NCBI GenBank assembly: GCA_965217095.1
Contig: OZ244235.1
Span: forward strand, 5,084,001 to 5,148,000
Source: CAYNZV01 sp965217095
GTDB lineage: Bacteria > Latescibacterota > UBA2968 > UBA8231
DNA length: 64,000 nt
Reading direction: 5' to 3'
The translations under genes were made by a program, and so were the position numbers. Of the stretch, positions 1 through 6,796 are shown piece after piece. The notes under the pieces were generated by a model. That model had not been told where the DNA came from. It searched no databases and saw only the letters and a list, made by a program, of their open reading frames with translations. Position 1 is the stretch's first letter, and each line of letters opens with the position of its first letter.

Positions 1-224
1 CGCCCGGCCAGCCCCGGCGTCACCTGGCAAAGCTCGATGCCCTGCGCTTCGCACCAGGTGAGAAAGCGCCCCACGGGGCGGGCATAGGCGCGGCGGGTGT
101 GGGGATTGGAGATCTTGGCCGCGAAGAACTCGTCGGCGGCAAAGCAGGCGGCCTTTCCGGCTCGCTGCAAGATGGCGGGGAAGGCCTTAGACAGGGCACC
201 GGTGCGGGGAACCAGCACGTTCAT
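1..224 (-). CDS. Tyrosine recombinase/phage-type integrase, N-terminal part (cut by window edge)
   Basis: An open reading frame runs from an ATG at 224 (minus strand) off the left edge, about 74 codons. The translation contains a core-binding (SAM-like) segment with FFAAKISNPHTRRAYARPV followed by FLTWCEAQGIEL, which is the usual N-terminal pattern of XerC/D-like site-specific integrases. The catalytic Arg-His-Arg-Tyr domain would lie outside the window. No strong ribosome binding site is visible. Transposase remnants follow nearby, so it is more likely part of a mobile or integron-like element than the housekeeping XerC/D. Family assignment is fairly sure; the element it belongs to is unknown. 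Confidence 0.75.
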   Translation of the reverse strand, partial: MNVLVPRTGALSKAFPAILQRAGKAACFAADEFFAAKISNPHTRRAYARPVGRFLTWCEAQGIELCQVTPGLAG

Positions 225-504
225 ATATGGAAAGATAACATACTCGGGAGGCACGCTCTCAACCCTACCCCGTACCAGCTAGTTCCGGTTCCCCAAGTCT
301 CCTTAACAGTCGAACCCGCAACGACGGACTCCGGTTATCTGGGCTGTTCGAAGTACTGGTTCCATGACCTGTGACCGCTAATTCAGATGCTTCCTGATAT
401 TTCCCCAAAGGTTCCGAGAAGAGTTTCCGCGCATCCTCGAAGGTCAGTTGAATATCAGGATACGTTGTAAAACCCGTGCACGGGGGCATGGGAGAATGAT
501 CTGC
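225..504. other. Intergenic stretch, no gene recognised
   Basis: Between the recombinase start and the transposase-like remnant I see no convincing coding sequence. Short reading frames exist on both strands, but none has a recognisable motif or a ribosome binding site. Confidence 0.4.
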
Positions 505-660
505 GATGTCGGTTGACGGTCGACGAAAGTGGAAGGGCAAGCCAGAGGCCCAGGCAGCGGTGTATGCGAACCGACGTCGCATTCGCAGTCCCCATGGCCA
601 ATGTCTACAGAAACGTCGGGCCGAGCTCGTCGAGAGGAACTGGCGAGCTCGTGCTGCAGC
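505..660 (+). pseudogene. Degenerate transposase C-terminal fragment (DDE type, IS1182/IS4-like)
   Basis: One frame reads VYANRRRIRSPHG followed by RRAELVERNW. This resembles the C-terminal block of DDE transposases (a YxNRRRxRGxxGxxL...RxGELVERSFAH pattern), including the ER dipeptide near the catalytic glutamate. After about position 640 the similarity breaks up between frames, so frameshifts or deletions are likely. There is no upstream DDE core and no clear terminal repeat. This is a relic identified from remembered family patterns only; the IS family name is tentative. Confidence 0.4.
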
Positions 661-808
661 TGCTCGATGCAGGCGGCCACGTGCAGCGGCAGGATGCGCT
701 GCAGGTCCTGACGAGGCGGTTGCCGCGTCCCCCTTGTCTCAGGTTCGCGTTGGAGTGCTCGCCTGATGCCTGCAGACCTCTGCCGTCGACTGAGTCCGCT
801 CCAGAGCA

Positions 809-2338
809 CTAGCGATAATCCACGATCTCGCCCGATTTCAGACGTTTCCAGTAATCCTCGAGCACCGCTTTGATCTTGGGGCTGAGGATCACACCGCCGA
901 TGATGTTGGGAAACGCCATGCCCAGGATCATCATGTCCGAGAAATCCAGAATGTTCCCGAGCGCGGCAACCGACCCCATAAACACGAACCAGACGAAGAT
1001 GACCCGATAGACCAGCGTCGATCGGGTCCCAAACAGGTACTCCCAGGCGCGCTCGCCGTAATAGGACCAGGCGATCATGGTAGAATAGGCGAAGAAGACG
1101 ACCGCCACCGCCAGGATGTAACGCGCCCCGGAGAAGAAGGAATCCCAGGCGGCCGCCGTCATGCGCACACCTACCGCCGTCCCCTGCTGTCCCTGAAATT
1201 CGGGAGCGTTGTAGATGCCGGTGATCAGGCAGACAAGGCCGGTCATGAGGCAGATCACGATGGTATCGATGAAGGGACCGATCATGGCCACTATGCCCTC
1301 CCTTGCAGGCTCGTCGGTCTTGGCCGCGGCATGGGCGAAAGCTGCCGATCCAAGGCCGGCCTCGTTCGAGAAGGCTGCCCGTCGTATGCCAGTCACCATT
1401 ACGCCGAGGAATCCTCCGTAGACCGCGTTCGGGTTGAACGCCTGACTGACGATCATGGCCAGCATGGCGGGCACCTCGGCGATGTGCGAGACGATGATGA
1501 TCAGCGAGGTGATCACGTAGAGCACACACATGAACGGCACGATGCGCGAGGTGACCCTGCCGATGCGCCGAATCCCGCCGATTATGACCACCGCTACCAC
1601 CGCGGCCAGACCGATTCCCACCACCCAGTTGTAGGTTTTGAAAGCCGGCGACACCGTGCCGAGAATCTCCAGGGTCTGGTTGGCTTGGAACATGTTGCCG
1701 CCACCCAGACTGCCCCCGATGGTCAAAAGCGCAAACAGCACCGCGAGGGCGCGCCCGGCGGGGTACAGCCCCTTTTCCCGCAAGCCGTTCTCCAGATAAT
1801 ACATGGGTCCGCCGGAGACGCGGCCGTCCGCGTTCACCTGGCGGTACATCACCGCCAGGGTGCACGACGCGAGCTTGGAGGACATGCCGAAAACGGCCGT
1901 GACGAGCATCCAGAAGATGGCGCCAGGTCCACCGATACTGACAGCAATGGCCACCCCGGCTATGTTGCCCAAACCCACGGTTGCCGAGAGCGCGCTGGTC
2001 AACGCCTGGAAATGGGAGATCTCTCCGGGATCGTCCGGTTTGTCGTAGTGTCCGCGAAGAACGTGGATCGAATGTTTGAACCCGCGGATCGACATCCAGC
2101 CGAAGTAGAAGCTGTAGTAGAGGCCGCCGCCCAATAAAACCGCAACGATCAGCGGCAAGCCGGTGCCGAAATCGGCAAACAGTACCACGGTCATCGCGGC
2201 CACTGTCGCGCCGAAGAAATCGTCGAGTTTCGCCAGTCTGTCCTGGATCCAGCTGTTGTCTACGTCCTGTCCCCAGGCTTGCGACGCGGCGGCGACCACC
2301 ACCAGCACCGCCGCAAGTGCAATCGATCTGAGGCGCAC
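809..2338 (-). CDS. Sodium:alanine/glycine symporter (AGCS family)
   Basis: A 509-residue inner membrane protein with a signal-like N-terminus and about ten hydrophobic segments. AGCS hallmarks are visible: SALSATVGLGNIAGVA near residue 115, GGPMYYLENGL near 176, and NEAGLGSAAFAHAAA near 318. Members import alanine or glycine with sodium. The start is a GTG that directly abuts the TAG stop of the panB remnant; the sequence aggagg just upstream of that stop serves as its ribosome binding site, so it was co-transcribed with panB. Length is normal to slightly long for the family, and the gene appears intact. Substrate specificity (alanine, glycine or other) cannot be read from sequence. Confidence 0.93.
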   Translation of the reverse strand: MRLRSIALAAVLVVVAAASQAWGQDVDNSWIQDRLAKLDDFFGATVAAMTVVLFADFGTGLPLIVAVLLGGGLYYSFYFGWMSIRGFKHSIHVLRGHYDKPDDPGEISHFQALTSALSATVGLGNIAGVAIAVSIGGPGAIFWMLVTAVFGMSSKLASCTLAVMYRQVNADGRVSGGPMYYLENGLREKGLYPAGRALAVLFALLTIGGSLGGGNMFQANQTLEILGTVSPAFKTYNWVVGIGLAAVVAVVIIGGIRRIGRVTSRIVPFMCVLYVITSLIIIVSHIAEVPAMLAMIVSQAFNPNAVYGGFLGVMVTGIRRAAFSNEAGLGSAAFAHAAAKTDEPAREGIVAMIGPFIDTIVICLMTGLVCLITGIYNAPEFQGQQGTAVGVRMTAAAWDSFFSGARYILAVAVVFFAYSTMIAWSYYGERAWEYLFGTRSTLVYRVIFVWFVFMGSVAALGNILDFSDMMILGMAFPNIIGGVILSPKIKAVLEDYWKRLKSGEIVDYR

Positions 2339-2978
2339 CTAGACCTCCTGCTTTTCGCCGAGAAGGTCCTGGAATTTCTGCAATTTCCCGGGTTCCATGT
2401 GTACCGCGTTGTCTCCCGAGGGGAACTGACCCGCCTCCACCTCCCGTCGGTAGGCAGTGAAGATATCGCGCAGCTTGCCGTTCAAGGAGATGTAGGCTTT
2501 TGCGGGCAGTGGCACGTCGTCATTAAGACCCAACAAATCGTTGACCACCAGAATCTGGCCATCGCAGTAGCGCCCCGAGCCGATGCCGATGACCGGGATC
2601 GTCAGGCGTTGGGAGATGATCTGGGCCGCTTCCTCGGTTACCTGCTCGAGCACGATAGCGAATATTCCCGCGTCTTCCAGCATCATCGCCTCGTCGAGGA
2701 TTTCCTTCGCCCCCTGAGGACCTTTCCCCTGGTATTTCGGCACGGTCCCGCGCCCTTCGCTGAACAAATAGTAGTCTCTGGTTTTGGACTGGGGGGTGAA
2801 TCCGAGATGTCCCATGGCGGGGATGCCGGCGGCGGAAGCGATAGCCGAGCACGTTGGTGCCCAGCGAATCGCCAACCAGAATGACGTCTATTCCGGCTTT
2901 GTCCTGAAGCCGGGCGGCGGGATAGTCGTAGGCGGTCAAGGCGGCGATCTTCCGTCCCTCATTCTTTTTGACCTGCAC
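2339..2978 (-). pseudogene. panB: Broken 3-methyl-2-oxobutanoate hydroxymethyltransferase (internal deletion with frameshift)
   Basis: Two frames together encode the ends of PanB, the ketopantoate-forming enzyme of pantothenate synthesis. The N-terminal frame (to about 2850) gives KIAALTAYDYPAARLQDKAG and VGDSLGTNVLGY. The C-terminal frame resumes directly at AGIPAMGHLGFTPQS and continues to the usual end. In intact PanB about 60 residues separate these blocks, including the second metal-binding Asp and the Lys/Glu pair of the active site, so roughly 180-200 bases are missing and the frame is shifted. No ATG fits the N-terminus; the reading frame can be traced further upstream than the GTG at 2978. 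As sequenced the product cannot be active. A mis-assembly is the alternative. Confidence 0.85.
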
Positions 2979-3171
2979 ATGGGATACCGTAATTTTTGAC
3001 TTCGCCGACTTGGAAACTGAAGATGGTGTCTACAAGTGTAGCATTCACCGCAGCCGTGGACAAGGTTGACTAGCGACATTCCTTTCTCTCTCGCCTGGCG
3101 ACATTCATAATTCCCGTTTCTGTCGTTGTGTGATATACTAGATCTAACCCCTTGTAAGCCATGGAGGTTAG

Positions 3172-3435
3172 ATGGTCACTGATGCCCAGGTGAGGAGGCT
3201 CATGAAGCTGATGCAAAAGGAAGATACTCTCGCCCTGGCCGCCGCCAAGGCGGGGATGGACGAGAAAACGGCGCGCAAGTACCGGCGGAGCGGGCAGTTG
3301 CCCAGCCAGCTTAAGCGCAGGCACACCTGGCGCAATCGACCTGATGCGTTCGAGAAGGTGTGGCCCGATCTGGAGCAGGCGCTGAAGCTCAATCCCGGTT
3401 TGGAGGCCAAAACTCTTTTTCAGTATTTGCAGCGG
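3172..3435 (+). pseudogene. IS21-family IstA transposase, N-terminal fragment
   Basis: Starts with MVTDAQVRRLMKLMQKEDTL and continues through AAAKAGMDEKTARKYRRSG and LNPGLEAKTLFQYLQRK, the well-conserved helix-turn-helix N-terminus of IstA proteins from IS21 elements. Similarity stops at about 3435; the frame runs on to 3507 in unrelated sequence. The catalytic rve (DDE) domain and the partner IstB ATPase are absent, so this is a truncated relic of about 88 codons out of roughly 500. It lies immediately upstream of a second, unrelated transposase fragment. Confidence 0.8.
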
Positions 3436-3496
3436 AAGGACTTTACTCTCCGGTGGCGCGCCGACGTTATAAGAGGCGGGGCCGGGGAACCTGGCC

Positions 3497-3724
3497 GTGA
3501 CGGATGAATACGGACACGCCTTCGACGTCGAGACTGTTGACGAGGATTCCGGCTCGACGAACAGGAGACGGTTCATCACCCTAACCGCTGTGGCGGTGCT
3601 CTGGATGGTGGCCGAGAAACGATTCCGAAAACTCAATGCACCGCATCTCATGACCGACGAGTACGCCGGTGAACGATACGAAGATGGAGCACCCGTCGAG
3701 CACAGGAAGAAGATCGCCGCCTGA
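3497..3724 (+). pseudogene. Possible transposase C-terminal fragment (IS256-like)
   Basis: A 75-codon frame whose second half reads AEKRFRKLNAPHLMTDEYAG and then YEDG...KKIAA. This resembles the C-terminal tail of some IS256-type transposases (a W/FRRLNG..LLxxVIxGVxFxDG pattern followed by a basic end). The first half has no recognised similarity. There is no DDE core. It is most simply read as the tail of an element that recombined with the adjacent IS21 remnant. Assignment is by remembered pattern and is tentative. Confidence 0.4.
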
Positions 3725-3818
3725 ATCGTTTACACACTATTTGACCTTAGCTCGCGAGTAACCCCATCTTTGGTGCTGGGTTCCCAAAGCCATGCTCTTT
3801 TTACGGAGGTAAATTACA

Positions 3819-4766
3819 TTGAGAAGAATCGCAAAGGTCTGCGTGTTCGCGTTCGTTTCGTTTCTTGCATCCGACATCGAAGCGTCCGACGATGAGTTGC
3901 TGGATTTTTTCGGCAGTCTGAGGCCCGAGGCGATCGCCGTATCGCGTGAGGACGGGGATCTGGCGCGACGGATGGACGACGGATACTCCCGCATCGGCGT
4001 GCGTGGACAAACCGATCTGGGTACTTGGACCGGATTCTATCGCTACGAGCGCCGCGTGTCGGCCAACGATGGCGAGTCGGACGGTGCCGCAAGGGCCGAT
4101 CGCAACGAGCTGCGCCAGGTCCACGTCGGCGTCAGAGGCAAACAAGGATCCCTATCAATAGGCCGCCATTACGGCATCTACTACGACTACATTGACGACG
4201 AGCTCGACCGTCACCGCAGCCACTACAGCGACGCCATCGTGTTCGGCGATCTGTTCGTCTCGAACGCGGTGGTATACCGATCCCCCGATCTGCCGTACGG
4301 CAACTTCGGAATCCTGGTCGAGCTGAATGACGCAGACGGCAACGGTGACGCCGTAGAGGAACGCGTCGAACTGGCCGGCACTGCCCGGTTCGCGGGCACG
4401 TCACTACACCTGGGGCATGTGCTTTCTCCGGATCACGACGGCCTCTTCGGTGCCGCCGTCTCCCGTCCCGTCGGAGCTTTTAGCGTTACCGCCGTGTTCC
4501 AGCAGGTCGACAGGGGTGCTGCGGACGAACGCCTGTTAAGCCTGGCGCTCGACGCGAAGATCAGCCAAACACGTACGGCTCGAGTTGCCGTCACCCAGCG
4601 TAGTGACAGCCCCGATGCCGACCGCGACGATCTCTATCTAATCGCCGGAGCCGATCAGCGCCTCTCGCAGAACCTCCTCACCTTTCTCGAGGTTTCTGTC
4701 CGCTCTGCCGATGGCGCGGGAGCGGACGAATCGGCCCTCGTCGCAGGATTCCGCTTCGACTTCTGA
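3819..4766 (+). CDS. Outer-membrane porin (Gram-negative porin superfamily)
   Basis: A 315-residue protein with an N-terminal signal peptide and alternating beta-strand patterns typical of trimeric general porins. The segments YSRIGVRGQTDLGTWTGFYRYE, QVHVGVRGKQGSLSIGRHY and a C-terminus ending in FRFDF (terminal Phe, as required for BAM insertion) fit the family. It is on the short side for a 16-strand porin. The start is a TTG at 3819, chosen because ggaggt lies eight bases upstream and the signal peptide begins there. It would allow passive entry of small hydrophilic solutes. The downstream gene fragment at 4771 follows four bases after the stop, so the two were probably one transcript. Confidence 0.75.
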   Translation: MRRIAKVCVFAFVSFLASDIEASDDELLDFFGSLRPEAIAVSREDGDLARRMDDGYSRIGVRGQTDLGTWTGFYRYERRVSANDGESDGAARADRNELRQVHVGVRGKQGSLSIGRHYGIYYDYIDDELDRHRSHYSDAIVFGDLFVSNAVVYRSPDLPYGNFGILVELNDADGNGDAVEERVELAGTARFAGTSLHLGHVLSPDHDGLFGAAVSRPVGAFSVTAVFQQVDRGAADERLLSLALDAKISQTRTARVAVTQRSDSPDADRDDLYLIAGADQRLSQNLLTFLEVSVRSADGAGADESALVAGFRFDF

Positions 4767-4770
4767 GCCC

Positions 4771-4974
4771 ATGCCGAACGCCGCATTCGTCAGCATTCGC
4801 CGTCGCTTCAGCCGCGCCCTGATCGGTGTTGTTACGCTCGTTCTGCTGATCTTCGCCGCTGCCGGCAGTGTGGCGTCGCGGAAATTCGTTGCATTAGTCT
4901 CGAGCCTCAAAGCGGTTTGGCCCGGCAGCTTAGCAGAGAGAACGTGCAGCCTCAGGGGCCTACCAACTTATTAA
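4771..4974 (+). pseudogene. N-terminal stub of a membrane protein (probably a sensor kinase), cut by a MITE-like repeat
   Basis: An ATG four bases after the porin stop opens a frame with a basic N-terminus followed by one hydrophobic helix (ALIGVVTLVLLIFAAAGSVA). At 4867/4868 it runs into the left repeat copy; the remaining codons to the stop at 4974 are repeat sequence. A single N-terminal transmembrane helix is what a sensor histidine kinase would start with, and a kinase ATPase-domain relic lies beyond the repeat unit at 6592-6680. That these are two ends of one gene is inference. Confidence 0.5.
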
Positions 4975-4996
4975 AGTAATCTCTGCGACAGCACAC
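4868..4996 (+). repeat. MITE-like repeat, left copy (129 bp)
   Basis: Begins gtgtggcgtcgcgg and ends ctgcgacagcacac, so its own ends form imperfect terminal inverted repeats. It is followed by TA (4997-4998) in the context CTAG. It is about 90% identical, with one ~7-bp gap, to the reverse complement of 5919-6039. Small size, terminal inverted repeats and a TA/CTAG target are what non-autonomous derivatives of IS630/Tc1-type elements show. The two bases on its left are CA rather than TA. Confidence 0.75.
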
Positions 4997-5094
4997 TAGC
5001 TTCAAGGTATGGTTCAGACGGGATTGAAGATCTGCAACGCCTCTCGAGACGGTGATCCAGATTGCCAGAGACGCGAAGCAGATAAGGATCAGGC

Positions 5095-5901
5095 TTACCA
5101 CGATGTTTTGATTTCCGGCTGGGCCTCAGGGAAATACTTACGGTGTATGCGTGTTATCGTGCCGTCAGCCCGCAGCTCATCCAACGCTTTGCGCATCGGC
5201 TCGAGCACGCGGCTATCAGTGTCTTTGTGAAACGCGTACCCCATATGCGACTGCTGCAGAATGTGAACGATCTCGTATGCGTTAGGGTCGATGCCCGAGA
5301 GCGTGAATTGAAACCTGGCGACGTCTTCCGCGTAAGCCACGACGTCAAGACGTTGCTCGTGCAGCATGTTCAGCAGGCCATCCAGCGAATCCTTGCGCTC
5401 GATCCAGTCATCCTCCGCGCCGAAATCGCGAATTAGCTGGTCACCTATGTCGTCCCTAATGACGCCGATTTTTAGTCCTTTCAGGTCTTCCTTAGAACGG
5501 ATCGTAAGTTTCTTACTCCGCGGCGCGATGATCGACACCTGAGTTGGAATTATGGGTCCAACGAACTTGAATAGCTGCAGCCGCTCGGTGGAGTAGGTCA
5601 TGGAGAAGAGGGCCGTGTTGGGCTTGGTGAGCAGGTTGTTGTAGCTGCGTGCCCACGGCAGCACTTTGAGATCGGCATGCGCCAAACCTACGCCGATCTT
5701 CTTGAAGATTTCCATCAGAACGTCGACCGTGACGCCCTTCAGCTGTCCATCGTCTTCGTCCAGGTAGTTGAAGGGCGGGTACTGTTCCGTCATCCAAGAC
5801 ATACCTTCGATCTGCGCCGCTTCATCAAGTGGCTCGGCGCTCGCCACCGCGGCACTCAGAACCACCATAACAACTGCTATAACAACTGCCAATCGGATCA
5901 T
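5095..5901 (-). CDS. Periplasmic amino-acid-type solute-binding protein (SBP family 3)
   Basis: A 268-residue secreted protein: signal peptide (hydrophobic VVIAVVMVVLSAAVASA), then TEQYPPFNYLDEDDGQLKGV, the family-3 binding-protein signature, MTYSTERLQLFKFVGP, LKGLKIGVIRDD, and a C-terminal RADGTITRIHRKYF typical of the fold. Such proteins capture amino acids or small acids for ABC importers, or act as sensor inputs. No permease or ATPase lies nearby, so a lone sensory or orphan role is possible. The ATG at 5901 is chosen because gaggt precedes it and the signal peptide begins there; upstream codons belong to the right repeat copy, which ends 17 bases before the start. The gene is enclosed by inverted repeats. 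Confidence 0.85.
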   Translation of the reverse strand: MIRLAVVIAVVMVVLSAAVASAEPLDEAAQIEGMSWMTEQYPPFNYLDEDDGQLKGVTVDVLMEIFKKIGVGLAHADLKVLPWARSYNNLLTKPNTALFSMTYSTERLQLFKFVGPIIPTQVSIIAPRSKKLTIRSKEDLKGLKIGVIRDDIGDQLIRDFGAEDDWIERKDSLDGLLNMLHEQRLDVVAYAEDVARFQFTLSGIDPNAYEIVHILQQSHMGYAFHKDTDSRVLEPMRKALDELRADGTITRIHRKYFPEAQPEIKTSW

Positions 5902-5918
5902 CGTTACCTCGCTTCTTA

Positions 5919-6039
5919 GTGTGCTGCCGCAGAGATTACATTTGTAGGCCCTGAGGCTGCACGTTCTCATCTGGTAAGCCGACGGCCCAAACCGCTTTGA
6001 GGCTCGAGACTAATGCAACAAATTTCCGCGACGCCACAC
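5919..6039 (-). repeat. MITE-like repeat, right copy (121 bp, inverted relative to left copy)
   Basis: Begins gtgtgctgccgcag and ends gcgacgccacac on the plus strand, flanked by TA on both sides (5917-5918 and 6040-6041), a probable TA target duplication. Its reverse complement matches 4868-4996 almost throughout, including a shared internal block gagcctcaaagcggtttgg. The right copy lacks about 7 bp present in the left one. It overlaps the promoter region of the binding-protein gene and may supply that promoter. Confidence 0.78.
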
Positions 6040-6041
6040 TA

Positions 6042-6506
6042 GTTTCTAAAACTCAATACGGAGTCAGGTGCCGTTGCCTGACCCTTCGCTCGGCTCGTCG
6101 ACGAATTTCGCAATGCCTGCTAAAAGGTTTAGAAGTGCTGAAAATACGCCCCGGCGCTCTTTGCGCAAGACCACGAACTCACCCGCTACCTCCGCGTAGA
6201 ACTCGTCCGCCTTCCAACAAATACCGGACCGCTACGGGCAGTCTGCAGGGCGCGGTCCTCTCGGTCACGAACGCCAATCTGGAGTTACCCCCGTTCGGTG
6301 GACAGTTAAGCGCTTGCGGCCAAAGCCGTGCGTTCGAAGTTCATGCGCTTGGCAAATTGGTTGTGGGCGTTGAACAACAGAGAAATCAAGCCGGACTTCC
6401 AATAAGGGACTGAATGTCAAGCCCTAAAACACTGATTGCCTAATATTATACATTTGGCCTGTCCAACAGGATCTCGAGAACAGCCTTTCGCGGGACTGCT
6501 TTTTGT
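6042..6506. other. Intergenic relic sequence, no intact gene
   Basis: No complete gene is visible. On the minus strand around 6280-6390 a frame reads FNAHNQFAKRMNFERTALAAS followed by a stop and a tgtccaccgaacggggg end, which has the look of the 3' end of an insertion sequence, but I cannot name the family. The rest is without recognisable signal. Confidence 0.3.
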
Positions 6507-6796
6507 ATGACAAACTTCACCGAACAGAGCGTAGACTCGCCCACCCCGGCTGCGGATGATCCGATCGTCGTCCTACTGCGGGTTCACCTGCGCCCGCGCT
6601 GTCGTCGTTTCGTGGTAAAAGACACCGGGCAGGGCGTCGATCTCGCCGAGATAGATACGTTGTTCGAGGCTTTCACCGATCTTCACCGGAAGCCGCCGCT
6701 TCGATCGCATCGTCGCCGCCGTGACGGAGGCGGCCGTTCCCGATTTCAGAAACTGAGCGAACAACTGGGTCGAGGAGCCGTCCCAGGCGGATCGGT
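6507..6796 (+). pseudogene. Relic of a histidine-kinase ATPase domain
   Basis: Within a broken frame the segment RFVVKDTGQGVDLAEIDTLFEAF (about 6605-6675) matches the G1 box and following helix of HATPase_c domains (a V.DTG.G......LF..F pattern). Upstream dimerisation and N boxes and the downstream GTGLGL box are missing. The frame ends just inside the next gene. It is most likely what remains of the sensor kinase whose N-terminal stub sits before the repeat unit, leaving the response-regulator protein downstream without its original partner. Confidence 0.55.

Larger units (their letters stand above)
4868..6039. mobile_element. Composite unit: solute-binding protein gene flanked by inverted MITE copies
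   Basis: Two near-identical ~121-129-bp repeats in opposite orientation enclose a single complete gene (5095-5901) over 1172 bp. No transposase is inside, so movement would need one supplied in trans. The unit sits at the point where a membrane-protein gene is cut (4867). Outer flanks are CA on the left and TA on the right, so a clean duplication for the whole unit is not visible; two independent MITE insertions around a resident gene is the alternative. Confidence 0.55.

Noticed and set aside
444..1865. 473-codon minus-strand open frame overlapping the symporter
   Set aside because: It is a shadow frame of the AGCS gene on the same strand; no domain is recognisable and the symporter frame matches its family throughout.
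4638..6413. Two frames that begin with the same 15-residue peptide (MRLETNATNFRDATL)
   Set aside because: Explained by the inverted MITE copies; not a protein family.
6042..6506. Possible insertion-sequence 3' end on the minus strand
   Set aside because: Only about 25 codons plus a vague terminal sequence; not enough to name an element.
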